Both the position numbers and the translations under genes were made by a program. Shown here one piece after another: positions 25,776 through 36,800 of a stretch of DNA of 64,000 bases; position 1 is the first letter of the stretch; every line of letters begins with the position of its first letter. The notes under the pieces are model-generated. The model saw nothing but the letters and a program-made list of their open reading frames with translations. It was not told the DNA's origin and searched no databases. The DNA is from an uncultured Saprospiraceae bacterium (GTDB lineage Bacteria; Bacteroidota; Bacteroidia; Chitinophagales; Saprospiraceae), in contig CAKZUK010000019.1 in assembly GCA_937921775.1 (NCBI GenBank), positions 1 through 64,000 on the forward strand, written 5' to 3'.

Positions 25776-28700
25776 TTAGTCTAAGCGCTCCACTAAGAAC
25801 CATTGACTCTTTCGCTTTCCAGATTTTTGGATTACAGAAATAATATACATTCCATTTTCAAAATCGCTTAGATTAATTCTCAATGGTGTTAGCGTACAAT
25901 TATCAACATCAACATCCATCATTTTTATGCCAAGCGCATTATTTATTTCAAGAACAACTGACTCGCCTTGGAAGGCACTGAGTTGAATATAAATTTCATT
26001 TATTGCTGGATTAGGAAAAAGTAGTATTTCTTTTTCCAGAACAGGGTATTCCAATTTCCGAACAGCAGAATAACGTATAGATCCATCATTAAAAATCTGC
26101 TTGATCCGATAAAAATTTCTCCCAGATTGAGGCTGTTGATCAACTGCAGTAAAATGACTAGCGCTCGTTGCATTTAACGTAACTGCCGTTTCACTAATTT
26201 TTTCAAAATTATTTTGATCAAAAGAACGTTCAACTTCGAACTTACTTGTACGGTCCGCAGTATTACAGTCCCAGTTTAGTTTTGAAACCCCATTTTCTTT
26301 AGCTGCGGTCATAAATAAAAATTCCGAAGCCTGTCCTTCAAGGCCTTGTCCTGGATCATTGACAATCACCGTATAATCTTCTACTTCTCCAAATCCAAAT
26401 GTACTACAAGCTCCAGGATATGCCTCACGTCGCATGGATATACGCATTCGAGTTTCCCCTGTAAGTGCGTAGAGAGGTGTTTCTATTAGTCCTATAACAG
26501 GAGGAGCACTTCCATTAAAATCGCCATCCAAAATATCAGAGAATACCATTTCGCCACTATCATAAAAATCACCATCCTGATTCCAGTCAATCCATACTCT
26601 GAAGTATTCGTCCCACGTTTCAAAACTAAACTTTGGTTGAATACGAATTTGGGTTTGGTCTCCCATATTTACTATCGTACTCTGATTGGTAAAGTTTCCA
26701 TATCCTTCCTTAAAAGAAGTATTATTGATCGATCCAAATCGAACTTTCCAAATATATTCTTCCCAAGGCGAATTCCCTGAGGAGTTGCAGTAATCAACAG
26801 GTTCGTTATTGTTATTATCAACTACCGTTAAAATGAAATTACAGTACTCTGTGTTGCCACATAAATCAGTTGCTTTATAAACAATATTGTAACTGCCTTC
26901 CGACAAATAAGATCCCTGATTGGGCCCTTCTGTTTGCTGCAAGTCTATTGTTGAATTTTGACATGTTGTTGATGGCACTGGAGCAAGCCAATTAACCAAT
27001 GCAGTATTGGATCCCTGAGAAATATTGAAGTTAATGTTTTGTGGGCAGTCGAGCGTTAATACATAGTTAACTGAAGTCTCTGCTACATTAATTGTATAAT
27101 CTTCCACTTCTCCAAAAGAAAAGGCTTCACAAGGATCTGCGAAAGCATTACGCTTCAAAGCAACACGCATTCTAGTCTGACCACTAACTGCTGTTGACGG
27201 AATTAAAATGTCAGCTGCACTATTCACAGAAGTTGCACCTCCAGATCCCCAATACAAAATATCAGATAGAACAATTTCTGATGGCTCTTGAAAAACTCCA
27301 TCCTGATTATAGTCGATCCAAACACGCAAATAAGCATCCTCAGATTGCCAACTAAAACCAGATGTTACAGCAAGAGATACTGTTTCTCCTTGATCAACAT
27401 TTGCAATCAGATTTGTAAAGTCTGAATATTGCGTCTTGGACGAATTATTATCAATTTCTTGTAATTGTACTCTTCTCAACCATTCGGTCCATGGAGTATT
27501 TCCTTGACTCTCACAATAGTCTTCATTACTTGTCTCTGCCGTTACTGTGATTGTGAAATTACAAACTTCTGTATTGTTGCAATTATCCGTAGCCTGATAA
27601 GAGACTGAATAGCTACCAACACTTAGGTTAGCACCAGAAGATGGTCCTTGAATTTGGGTAATCGCAACTGCTGTATTTGCACAAGTAGTTATACCATTTG
27701 CTGCATTCCAGTTTACGGCCACATCGTTATTCCCCAATGGAATTACAACAGAAATATTGGATGGGCAGAAAATACTAAGCACTGCTGGCGGTGTATTATC
27801 CTCCGTAACAATAATATTGAAACTACAAATTTCCTGATTGCCACAATTGTCTGTCGCTTGATAGCTAATCTGATAAGTTCCTTCTGTAAATGAAGAACCA
27901 GCATTTGCTCCCTGAGTTTGACTGAGGTTTACATTATTACCAGCACAAGTAGTGCTAGTATTAGGAGTATTCCAAAAAACTGGAATATCGTTTTGTCCAA
28001 CAGGAATCGTTACTGCAATAGTATTTGGACAGGTGATACTAAGCGTTGCGTTACTAGCTGTTGAAATATTAATTCCATAGTCTTCTACTTCACCAAAAGC
28101 AAAACTTTCACAAGGACCAGCAAAAGCATCTCGTTTAAGTGCTACGCGCATTCTTGTAGTACCAGCCACAGCGTTTGAAGGAATATTGATAACCGTAGTC
28201 CCGAGCGAAGAGGTCGCACCACCATTACCTTCTTCAAATACTTCTGATAAGACAAGCTCTGTCGATTCCTGAAAAATGTTATCCTGATTGAAATCAATCC
28301 AAACTCGCAAATAATTATCATTCGACTGCCAACTATAGGCAGCGGTAACATTTAGTGTGTATGCTCCTCCCTGCGCTACAGTTGCAATTTCGTTTGTAAA
28401 ATCAGAGTAGGTTGTTTTTGAACTTGTATTATTGATTTGCTCAAGCGATACATTACTGATCCATTCGTTCCACGGTGTATTCCCTTGGCTTTCACAGTAG
28501 CTATTCGATGGCGGTTGATTATCTACCGATACTGTAATAATAAAACTACAAGTTTCATTGTTTCCACAGGCATCAGATGCCAAGTAACTAATACTTGTCG
28601 TTCCTTCCGGAAAAGCAGAACCAGATGGCAAGCCTTGAATTTGTGTCAGCGAAATATTTCCTGTAGAACAGTTTGAAAAAGTATTTGGTAGTGACCAAGT

Positions 28701-31082
28701 GACTATCGCTTCATCATTTCCTTGAGGAGCTGTTACTGCTATATTTTGTGGGCAATCAATTGTCAAAAATGATGGCGTTACACCTTCATTGATATTAATC
28801 GTATAGTCTTCTACTTCACCATATTGAAAAGTTTCACAAGGATTTGCATATGCGTCTCTTTGCAATGCCACACGCATTCGGGTAGACCCAATCACGGCAT
28901 TAGCAGGAATGGTAACCGTTCCATTTAGTACATTGGACGTTGCTCCCCCGCTACCTGCCACTAATGCTTCTGCAGAGAAAACAACTTCTTCCGATACCTG
29001 AAAAATATTATCGTTGTTGTAGTCAATCCAAGAACGAACATATACATCATCTGACTGCCAACTAAAAGCAGCCGTAATTGAAATTGGATAGGACTGTCCT
29101 GTATTAACATCGGCACTCAAATTAGTAAAATCTCCATAACTTTCTTTAGCTGAAAAATTATTGATCCCTGCAAAATTCACGGCACTGATCCATTCAAACC
29201 AAGGAGCAGAACCTGCCGCTTCACAATAGTTGCTTGGGTTAATTGTCCCCGATTCAATTGTAATTGTAAAACTGCAGCTTGTGTTGTTATTGCAATTATC
29301 TGTAGCCTGATAAACTACAGTATAAGTTCCAACAGAAAGTGATGTACCATTTTGTGGTCCTGATGTTTGACTTATATTAAGTCCACCATTAGGACAATTC
29401 CCAGAAGGGAAAGGTGTAGTCCAATTAATTGATGTATTACTACTACCTGTCGGTAAAACCTGATTGATATTATTCGGACAATCTAAACTAAGTGTAGATG
29501 GATTACCGTTTCCTGAACCAACTACAACTGTAATTTGATCAGCTATTCGATAATACTTTGAAATAGAATTAAGCAATCCGTAATCAGTAGCAGAAAAACG
29601 TAAAACATAAGTTCCTTCTTGAGAAAAAGTTGCGCTAGTATTCGCCGAAGTCGCATTCCCAAAGTTAACGGAACCAGGTCCACTAAGCACTTCCCATACT
29701 ACAGGCCAAGAGGTATTTAAGTTTTCGTTATCATAAGCTTTACCAGAAAGACCTAAGGCAGTTCCCTGCGAAACAGAAGCATCAGCTCCTGCATCAACTC
29801 CATAGCCTGTTGTTTCATCCGAAAAAGGCCATGGTGGATTTGCCATAGCAGGAAAATGACGGCGGAAAAAATCATATCTTCCATTCCAATATTCTCCTGG
29901 CATTGGATTGTGACCGATTTCGATTTCGTGTAACAACACAGATGGTCCTGTCAAACCGTTATAGGCAGCAAAAATTCCTGAAGCCAAACTGGTTTCGTCT
30001 TTATAACCAATGAAGCCTAAAGAAGGTCCATCATACCGTTTCAAGAAATTGATGGCATCATAATATCTTGTAGCCGCAATCGTTGCTAATTCATGTGCAG
30101 TAGAACCATCCGTATCTTGTGAGCTTTTTACATAGAATGGGAATCCGCTGGCTTTATCATTTGGTAAACCAGCGTGTTCACAGTAAGCTGGGTGTGCATA
30201 GGACAGTAATTTGATACGCTCATCAATACCTGCAACCATCATAGACAAAGCGCCTCCTTGGCTTACTCCAACAACCCCCATACTTTCTCCATCAAAGTCG
30301 CTACGTGTAAAAATATAATCGATTGAACGCAAAGCTGCCAAAACACCATATCGGATATAAATATTGTCAGCGTCGTCTATTTCATTCGGTTCATATGCGT
30401 TGGGATCACCTTGATTAAGTGGTCCGTTGTGAATACTAATTTTCATAGAAATAGCTCCGCCTCTCTCAGCGATGAAATCACCAGGGCTTACTGTGTTGGC
30501 TCCGCTTCCGTATGCTGGCAATTCCAAAATAGCAGGGAATGGGCCAGCTCCCGAAGGAATTGAAATGTAGCCATAAACACGGCGTCCATCAATTTGAGCC
30601 AAATCAATTTTATAAGTTGTGGTATAAGAATTTCCAGCGTAGTAAGTTAGATTAGGGTCCATTGGCACAGCTGCCAATTCTGCTTTTTTCTGATCCCAGA
30701 AGGCATCAAAGTCAGCAGGCTCTGCTTCTAGTTGTTCGATCTCATAAGGTGAGAATGCAGCAACAGCCTTCGTTTTGGTTCCACCTTGTGTAACAACACA
30801 AAATACGACCCCTGGCTCATTGAGTGTAAAAGGAATGTAACTGGTTTGTCCAGATGAAATATTTAAACTACCACTAGCTAAAGGTGTAGTAAATTGATCA
30901 TAAAAAATCTCGTAGGTAGCTGAAGCGTTATAGTTAGCAGAGACTTCAAAGTTCATCGTTTCACCAGCTTCATAAAAAGCGTCACTTTCATCAGCCGTAA
31001 CCGTGATTTGTGCCGAAATTTTTCCTAAACTCAAAAACAATAACGTAGCTAAACAAAGCGAACGCAAAATAATTCCAAACAT
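25776..31082 (-). CDS. T9SS acetyl-esterase with HYR and GEVED modules
   Basis: 1768 aa. Signal peptide to about residue 24 (LSLGKISAQ), an Ig-like N-terminal domain, then an acetyl-xylan-esterase/cephalosporin-deacetylase (AXE1) alpha/beta-hydrolase about 125-420. The nucleophile motif GVVGVSQGGA is near residue 270 and a His lies in EIEIGHNPMPGEYW, so it is likely to remove acetyl groups from polysaccharide. The rest alternates five HYR-like domains (LTIDCPQNI type) with four GEVED modules (YCESQGNTPW...GEVEDYTIN). A T9SS sorting domain ends it (LLFPNPAINEIYIQLS...GMYIISVIQKSG). The modules probably bind cell surface or glycan; the catalytic domain is short relative to the total. Monocistronic. 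Confidence 0.85.
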   Translation of the reverse strand: MFGIILRSLCLATLLFLSLGKISAQITVTADESDAFYEAGETMNFEVSANYNASATYEIFYDQFTTPLASGSLNISSGQTSYIPFTLNEPGVVFCVVTQGGTKTKAVAAFSPYEIEQLEAEPADFDAFWDQKKAELAAVPMDPNLTYYAGNSYTTTYKIDLAQIDGRRVYGYISIPSGAGPFPAILELPAYGSGANTVSPGDFIAERGGAISMKISIHNGPLNQGDPNAYEPNEIDDADNIYIRYGVLAALRSIDYIFTRSDFDGESMGVVGVSQGGALSMMVAGIDERIKLLSYAHPAYCEHAGLPNDKASGFPFYVKSSQDTDGSTAHELATIAATRYYDAINFLKRYDGPSLGFIGYKDETSLASGIFAAYNGLTGPSVLLHEIEIGHNPMPGEYWNGRYDFFRRHFPAMANPPWPFSDETTGYGVDAGADASVSQGTALGLSGKAYDNENLNTSWPVVWEVLSGPGSVNFGNATSANTSATFSQEGTYVLRFSATDYGLLNSISKYYRIADQITVVVGSGNGNPSTLSLDCPNNINQVLPTGSSNTSINWTTPFPSGNCPNGGLNISQTSGPQNGTSLSVGTYTVVYQATDNCNNNTSCSFTITIESGTINPSNYCEAAGSAPWFEWISAVNFAGINNFSAKESYGDFTNLSADVNTGQSYPISITAAFSWQSDDVYVRSWIDYNNDNIFQVSEEVVFSAEALVAGSGGATSNVLNGTVTIPANAVIGSTRMRVALQRDAYANPCETFQYGEVEDYTININEGVTPSFLTIDCPQNIAVTAPQGNDEAIVTWSLPNTFSNCSTGNISLTQIQGLPSGSAFPEGTTSISYLASDACGNNETCSFIITVSVDNQPPSNSYCESQGNTPWNEWISNVSLEQINNTSSKTTYSDFTNEIATVAQGGAYTLNVTAAYSWQSNDNYLRVWIDFNQDNIFQESTELVLSEVFEEGNGGATSSLGTTVINIPSNAVAGTTRMRVALKRDAFAGPCESFAFGEVEDYGINISTASNATLSITCPNTIAVTIPVGQNDIPVFWNTPNTSTTCAGNNVNLSQTQGANAGSSFTEGTYQISYQATDNCGNQEICSFNIIVTEDNTPPAVLSIFCPSNISVVIPLGNNDVAVNWNAANGITTCANTAVAITQIQGPSSGANLSVGSYSVSYQATDNCNNTEVCNFTITVTAETSNEDYCESQGNTPWTEWLRRVQLQEIDNNSSKTQYSDFTNLIANVDQGETVSLAVTSGFSWQSEDAYLRVWIDYNQDGVFQEPSEIVLSDILYWGSGGATSVNSAADILIPSTAVSGQTRMRVALKRNAFADPCEAFSFGEVEDYTINVAETSVNYVLTLDCPQNINFNISQGSNTALVNWLAPVPSTTCQNSTIDLQQTEGPNQGSYLSEGSYNIVYKATDLCGNTEYCNFILTVVDNNNNEPVDYCNSSGNSPWEEYIWKVRFGSINNTSFKEGYGNFTNQSTIVNMGDQTQIRIQPKFSFETWDEYFRVWIDWNQDGDFYDSGEMVFSDILDGDFNGSAPPVIGLIETPLYALTGETRMRISMRREAYPGACSTFGFGEVEDYTVIVNDPGQGLEGQASEFLFMTAAKENGVSKLNWDCNTADRTSKFEVERSFDQNNFEKISETAVTLNATSASHFTAVDQQPQSGRNFYRIKQIFNDGSIRYSAVRKLEYPVLEKEILLFPNPAINEIYIQLSAFQGESVVLEINNALGIKMMDVDVDNCTLTPLRINLSDFENGMYIISVIQKSGKRKSQWFLVERLD

Positions 31083-31531
31083 TATTAGTCAATTTTAAAT
31101 ATCAACAAGTGGTAAACACATAGCGGCATTGTTGCAAGTTTAAATTTCAGAGACCATAACAATCTCAATGACGCAATGGCTGTTTTTTTTTCGAAATCTA
31201 AAACTTTGTTTTCCACCAATGGTAAACAGATTTTTAGCCTCATTTTACAAAAGAGAGATTATGTAAAATGAAAAATTTTCATTTTGGTTGATTGACTTGA
31301 TAACTAAATCTAGTCACAAGAAAAATATCGAATACACCAGAGTTGAAGAACAATACTGAGGGGGTCTGTAGTCGGTAAGATTGGGATTAATAGTTTAATC
31401 TTGAAGGATTGTGTTGCGCACAAAGATACAACTTATTTTGATCTCTGCTTGGATAGTTATTAAAAAGCTAGTGTTTCCAATTACATAAAATTAAAGCTCA
31501 TTCTTTTTCTACCCAAAAGTATTAGGTGTTT
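31083..31531. other. Intergenic region upstream of esterase
   Basis: 449 bp. A minus-strand TATCTTTG (31421-31428) fits the -7 consensus but would imply a leader over 300 nt, and no -33 TTG at the usual distance was found. Nothing else was recognised. Confidence 0.3.
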
Positions 31532-32683
31532 TTACTGAGAATGAAAAACACCAGGACCGACAGCTACTTTATAGGATTCCATTTTCCTATTGAAAGTTGC
31601 CAAATATTGAGTAGCTAACTGATCAATTACACGGTCTAGGGCAGCCTTTTCTACCAGATTAATGGTACATCCACCAAAACCACCTCCCATCATTCGAGCA
31701 CCTAAAACCTCAGGCATTCCTTGAGTTTGTTTTACCAAAAAATCAAGTTCAAGGCAGCTAACGTGATACTCATGTTGCAAACCATAGTGAGAAGCATACA
31801 GTAAAGCTCCCAGTGTAGCCATATCATTGTTTTGCATAGCTTTACAAGCTTCCATAACGCGAGCATTCTCTTTTACAACATAGTAACAACGATCAAAAAT
31901 AATGGAATCCAGATGCTCGCGGTAGCGATTGATCATGGCTAGGGAGACCTCACGTAAGCTTTCAATTTTTTCTCCTTTCGACTGAAGGAAAGCAACACCT
32001 TGTTCGCACTCGGAGCGTCGGGTATTGTATTCGGAGTTCGCTAGCTCATGCTGTACACCAGTATTGCAAAGCAACAAAGCATAGTCACCTAATATCAATG
32101 GAAAATATTGATATTCCAATGATTTACAATCAAGTAATATAACCTGATTTTCTTTCCCCATCGCAATGGTAAACTGATCCATGATACCTCCTCTTACACC
32201 GGTATATTTAGCTTCTGCATCTTGCACCCTTTTTACTAGGTCAATAGGTTTGTAGTTGAGTTCAAACAGATTATTCAATCCAGCAGCAAGACCACAAGTT
32301 AGCGCTGAGGAGGAAGACATCCCACTGCCAATAGGTAAGTCTCCACCGAATACACAATCAAAACCCTGATCGTTTTCGAGGAAAGTATTTGTAATGGCCA
32401 TTATGTACTTCAACCATCCTTTGGTGTCAGGACGAGCATCTTTTAAGCTAAATTCAAGATATTCATCAAGGTTGAGCGCGTGGATGCGAACCAGACCATT
32501 TAAGTTATTTTTTGCAAAAGCAAAACTTAGTTTCTTATCTATAGAAGCTGGCAGTACGTAACCATTATTATAATCAGTGTGTTCTCCAATGATATTAATC
32601 CGGCCTGGAGCGTGCAAAGTCGATGTCGCTTGCCCGAAGAGGCTTGAGAATTTTTGAAGAAGACTATTGTAAGATTTGGACAT
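31532..32683 (-). CDS. galK: Galactokinase
   Basis: Phosphorylates galactose to galactose-1-phosphate with ATP (Leloir pathway). 383 residues, the usual length. GHMP-kinase motifs are complete: APGRINIIGEHTDYNNGYVL at the N-terminus (galactokinase signature), the ATP loop LPIGSGMSSSSALTCGLA, GVRGGIMDQFTIAMG around the catalytic Asp, and MMGGGFGGCTINLV near the C-terminus. No other gal gene is adjacent. A small dyad (GGTGTTTTT/AAAAACACC, 31525-31552) spans the stop codon and may serve as a weak terminator. The upstream barrel gene is separated by a terminator. Confidence 0.97.
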   Translation of the reverse strand: MSKSYNSLLQKFSSLFGQATSTLHAPGRINIIGEHTDYNNGYVLPASIDKKLSFAFAKNNLNGLVRIHALNLDEYLEFSLKDARPDTKGWLKYIMAITNTFLENDQGFDCVFGGDLPIGSGMSSSSALTCGLAAGLNNLFELNYKPIDLVKRVQDAEAKYTGVRGGIMDQFTIAMGKENQVILLDCKSLEYQYFPLILGDYALLLCNTGVQHELANSEYNTRRSECEQGVAFLQSKGEKIESLREVSLAMINRYREHLDSIIFDRCYYVVKENARVMEACKAMQNNDMATLGALLYASHYGLQHEYHVSCLELDFLVKQTQGMPEVLGARMMGGGFGGCTINLVEKAALDRVIDQLATQYLATFNRKMESYKVAVGPGVFHSQ

Positions 32684-32729
32684 TTTGCATGAAGACTAAA
32701 AGAGCATTAGATAAGAAAGGGTGTAAAAT

Positions 32730-32770
32730 AAAAAAACTACCCTTTCAAATAATAGAAAGGATAGTTTTTT
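32730..32770 (-). terminator. Rho-independent terminator
   Basis: AAAAAACTACCCTTTC (32730-32745) pairs with GAAAGGATAGTTTTTT (32755-32770) with one mismatch, and T-runs occur on both strands. It lies 36 bp past the stop of the 166-residue barrel gene and isolates it from galK. Confidence 0.8.
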
Positions 32771-32805
32771 TTTTACAAGAGTTTATGACTTGAGAATTGT
32801 TTTAA

Positions 32806-33306
32806 TTATAGAGGTAAAACAACACCTGCCGAAATAACGATAGGACTATCAAGCCCATCTTCAAATAGAACAGTATATTTTCCTTCAACAAATAGATTGA
32901 GGGACTCTGTAATTGCAAATTCAAATCCTGCTCCGATATTGATACCAAAAAAGGAATCACTGATTGTGGTGCCATTGAACTTAGCAGCTACTCTAAGAAT
33001 GTTAACTCCAGCTAAGCCATATGGGCTAAAGGAAGCATCTCTGTCCAGAAAATTATAGTGCAAATCACCATTGAATCCTGTTGCAGATGATTTAATATCG
33101 TTTTCGTTCTTAGGGAAGAACCAATCAATTTTTGCAGCTACATCAATATTTTCAGTTACGCCAAAAATACCTCTAAGATCAAGCCCAATATTTTGCTCTC
33201 CTTCCGTGTAGTAAAATAAGCCGCCACCGACTCGAATTTGTGCATTAGCTTCGTTGATACCTAGCGCTAATAAAGCTACCATAAATACAAATACAATCTT
33301 CTTCAT
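32806..33306 (-). CDS. Small outer-membrane beta-barrel protein
   Basis: 166 aa with signal peptide about 1-22 (VALLALGINEANAQ) and then about eight alternating strands: IRVGGGLFYYTE, NIGLDLRGIFGV, IDVAAKIDWFF, GFNGDLHYNF, FSPYGLAGVNILRV, FGINIGAGFEFAI, LNLFVEGKYTVLF, IVISAGVVLPL. The last strand ends the protein as in OmpA/OmpW-like barrels. No catalytic motif. Monocistronic. Confidence 0.75.
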   Translation of the reverse strand: MKKIVFVFMVALLALGINEANAQIRVGGGLFYYTEGEQNIGLDLRGIFGVTENIDVAAKIDWFFPKNENDIKSSATGFNGDLHYNFLDRDASFSPYGLAGVNILRVAAKFNGTTISDSFFGINIGAGFEFAITESLNLFVEGKYTVLFEDGLDSPIVISAGVVLPL

Positions 33307-33548
33307 AATAAAAAAGCTTTTCGTGGTTAAAGAAATAGTTAAGTAAAGTGATTAATAAATATCATACAACAACTAATGTAGTTGATTTATTTTTGTTATT
33401 TATTTGACGGGATTCTTAGATTGTTGAATTGAGTTATTTAACATTATAAAATAACGTTTTCAATAATTTTCTTCAATCCGATAGTGGAGGGTACGTGGGC
33501 AAATATAGAAAAGATTTAAAATATCAAGTATTTTATCTGTGTTTATTT

Positions 33549-33680
33549 AAGTAGCTCGACGGAATTATTTTACATTTAACTTTTAGCATTTCCATAAAAA
33601 ACACGCTAACCTACTATCGGTCAACTGCTTAGTAAACTTATTAAAACAGTAAATATAAAATTATTTCACCCTATCTCTTA
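33549..33680 (+). promoter_or_regulatory. Conserved upstream block, copy A
   Basis: Three collinear segments, AAGTAGCTCGACGGAATTAT (33549-33568, similarity continues to 33573), CTATCGGTCAA (33614-33624) and CTATCTCTTA (33671-33680), match the block at 53474-53598 with nearly identical spacing. It lies 200-330 bp upstream of the lysyl oxidase gene; the other copy lies upstream of the DUF11 gene. Likely a shared regulatory region or a decayed mobile element (inference). Confidence 0.5.
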
Positions 33681-33825
33681 TTGACATTTTGACATTTCAA
33701 GTAAGGAAAAAACGGGTAGCCTAAGGACAACAATAAGCTATTTAAAACTCCAAATACTTACCTATAATGCAATAAACAAGGTCACATTATAAATTATGGC
33801 TATTTTTCCTTAGCTGAATAAGCTG

Positions 33826-33833
33826 TATATTTG
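33826..33833 (+). promoter_or_regulatory. -7 box TATATTTG for lysyl oxidase gene
   Basis: TATATTTG fits TAnnTTTG and lies 46 bp upstream of the ATG at 33880. The expected -33 position has a T-run (TATTTTTC) but no TTG. Confidence 0.45.
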
Positions 33834-33879
33834 TGTCTTCCCACTAACTGACATTTTTTCGTTTAACTAGATTTAAATT

Positions 33880-36800
33880 ATGAACAAACTATTACCTCCG
33901 GTAAATCAGTTCGGGAAATCCATTCTGATCCTTCTTGCCTTTTTCTTACATTCCAGCCTTTTTGCTCAACCCGATTTGGTTGTAGTTGAAAGTGCATTAA
34001 TCAATTCCTTAACATCTTACACCCTAAATAACAATGACCAATGTTATGTCAACGAGGGTTGTGTTAGTGGAATTGGACTCCGCCAAATTTTACGATTTAC
34101 TACACATATCAAAAATGTAGGTAATCAGGATTTCTACGTAGGAGCACCTCCTGCAAACCCTGCTGACGAAAACGAAGTTTGGGAATACGATGAATGTCAT
34201 GGACACTGGCACTACGAAGGCTATGCCGAATACGTATTGTTCGATCAGGATGGAAACCAACTCCCTATGGGATTCAAAAATGGTTTTTGCTTGATTGATA
34301 TCGAATGCTCTGGTGGCGGTAACTTTACCTATACCTGCAGCAATCAAGGAATAGCAGCCGGCTGTGGTGACATATACGGTTCTGGCCTCGATTGTCAATG
34401 GGTGGATGTAACAGACCTCCCTGATGGTATTTATAAACTGATGATTCGAGTCAACTGGGATGAAGATCCGGATGCACTCGGCAATTACGAATCAAATTAC
34501 ACCAACAATACTGGTGAAGTTTGTTTTGACTTAACAACAGACGCTAATGGTACTGCTGCTATTACCGTAATTGGTAACGGAACCAGCTGCTCAGGTACTG
34601 CCTGTCATGATGTAACTGTTACCGTCAACCTTGATAATTATCCTGCTGAAACTGCTTGGGAAATCAGAAATACTGAGAACACAGTAATCATTTCTTCCAA
34701 TGGCACCTATAGTGCAGAACCACAAAACAGCACAGTTAGCCAAACTGTTTGCCTACCAGAAGGCTGTTATGATTTTGTAATAACTGATTCATATGGCGAT
34801 GGTATCTGCTGCGCTTATGGAGATGGTAGTTATCAGCTTACTGATCCTTCAGGTAACGTTGTTGCGGAAGGTGGTCAATTTACCTCATCCGAAACAACTA
34901 ACTTTTGTGTAGGACCGCCACCTTCATGTGCTGATGCAGATGACGATGGTATCTGTGCAGCCGATGACTGTGATGATGAAAACGCAGCAGTGCCTGCTCC
35001 TCCCGGTGCATCTTGCAACGATGGTGATCCAAACACAATTGATGATGAAATACAATCAGATGGCTGCTCCTGCGCTGGATCTGCAGCTGATGACTGTAGT
35101 GTCATCCACATTCTTACTTCTTCCAATACAATTACGGTAGAACATATTGCTGGATTTGCACACCCTAGTGTCAAAATTTTCAATTCAGGTTGGGGGACTG
35201 TTTCAGAATGTCTTGACAACTGTGGAGATCCACATGTCGTTTCTAATTTACCTGCAGGCACCTACCATGTTCAAGTGAAAGCTTTTAACTCGAGCTGGCA
35301 AACCGTTTGCGAAATTCTAGAAACTGTAAGTGTAACTGACGGTCCTTGCCCAGACAATGATGGCGACGGTGTTTGTCAAGCAGTTGATTGTGATGACAAT
35401 AATGCAAACCTTCCTACTACAGTTGGTTCAACTTGCAACGATGGCAATCCTAATACCAACAACGACGTCATTCAATCCGATGGTTGTACTTGTGCAGGTG
35501 TTGTTCCTTGTACAGATAACGACAACGATGGTGTTTGTGCAGATGATGATTGCGATGATAATAATTCAAGTCTTCCAACTACTCCCGGTACCACTTGCAA
35601 TGATGGCAATCCTGATACCGACAATGACGTGATCCAGAGTGATGGTTGCACTTGCCAAGGAATAGATACCAGTTGTACTGACAATGACAACGATGGTACC
35701 TGCCAAGCAGATGATTGTAATGATAATGATGCTAGTATCCCTGCAACTCCAGGAACAGCTTGTAACGATGGCAACACAAATACAAGCAATGATGTCATTC
35801 AAGCTGATGGTTGTACTTGTCAAGGCGAATCAAGTAATGGATGTGATGCAGTAATCATGAGTGGACCTGGTTCTATCACGATAAGTAACTTAAGCAATCC
35901 TAATGTTTCGGTACAGATATTTAATTCATCTTGGGCTACTGTTTTTTCTTGTTTCAATGACTGTGACAATCCTCAGGTCATTGCTTTACCAGAAGACACC
36001 TATTATGTAAAAGTAAACTTATGGGATGCGAACTGGCAGGCGATCTGTTTAGTGGATGAATATGTAACTGTAACGGGTGGATGTACTGCTGGTCAACCAT
36101 GTAATGACAATGATCCTTGTACTTCTGGTGAAACCTATGACGCAGATTGTAATTGTAATGGAGGAACTGCTGGTCCAGACAATGACAACGATGGTGTTTG
36201 TCTCGCAATAGATTGTAATGACAACGATCCGAATGTACCGACTACTCCTGGTAGTAGCTGTGATGATGGAAATGTAAACACAACGAACGACGTCATTCAA
36301 AATGATGGATGTAGCTGTCAGGGTGTACCAATAGGAGGAGGCAATTGTCTTGCTAGCCATTCTGTAACGGATGGAGCTTTGGTTGTCTCTGGTATAACTG
36401 CACCAAACGTTATTATTAAAGTGTTTGAAACGAGTGGTTGGTCTACTGTTTTTGAATGCTTCAATACTTGTAGCGATCCATTGATTATTGCAGATTTACC
36501 CGATGGAGAATATTACTTGAATATTCAGACTTGGGACAGTGGATGGCAAAGCATCTGTACCGAATCTGGCTATGTAACGATAAATGGTAACAGTGGATTG
36601 GAAAGCGAAGACAGTCCCGAATCACTTTTCTTTTTAGCAACAAAAGATGGTAGAGCGGTCAACATCAATTGGGTGGTGAGTAATTCTGAAGATCATACCG
36701 ATTACTTTGTGGTAGAGCGTTCAAAAGATGCTGTCAATTTTAATGAGATACAAACCATCGAAAGTTTAAATAATCGTGATGGTAACTTTAACTATCAAGC

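Noticed and set aside
34875-36360. Several long frames opposite or out of phase within the lysyl oxidase repeat region
   Set aside because: They arise from the repetitive Asp/Asn/Gly/Cys codons of the real gene and encode low-complexity protein.
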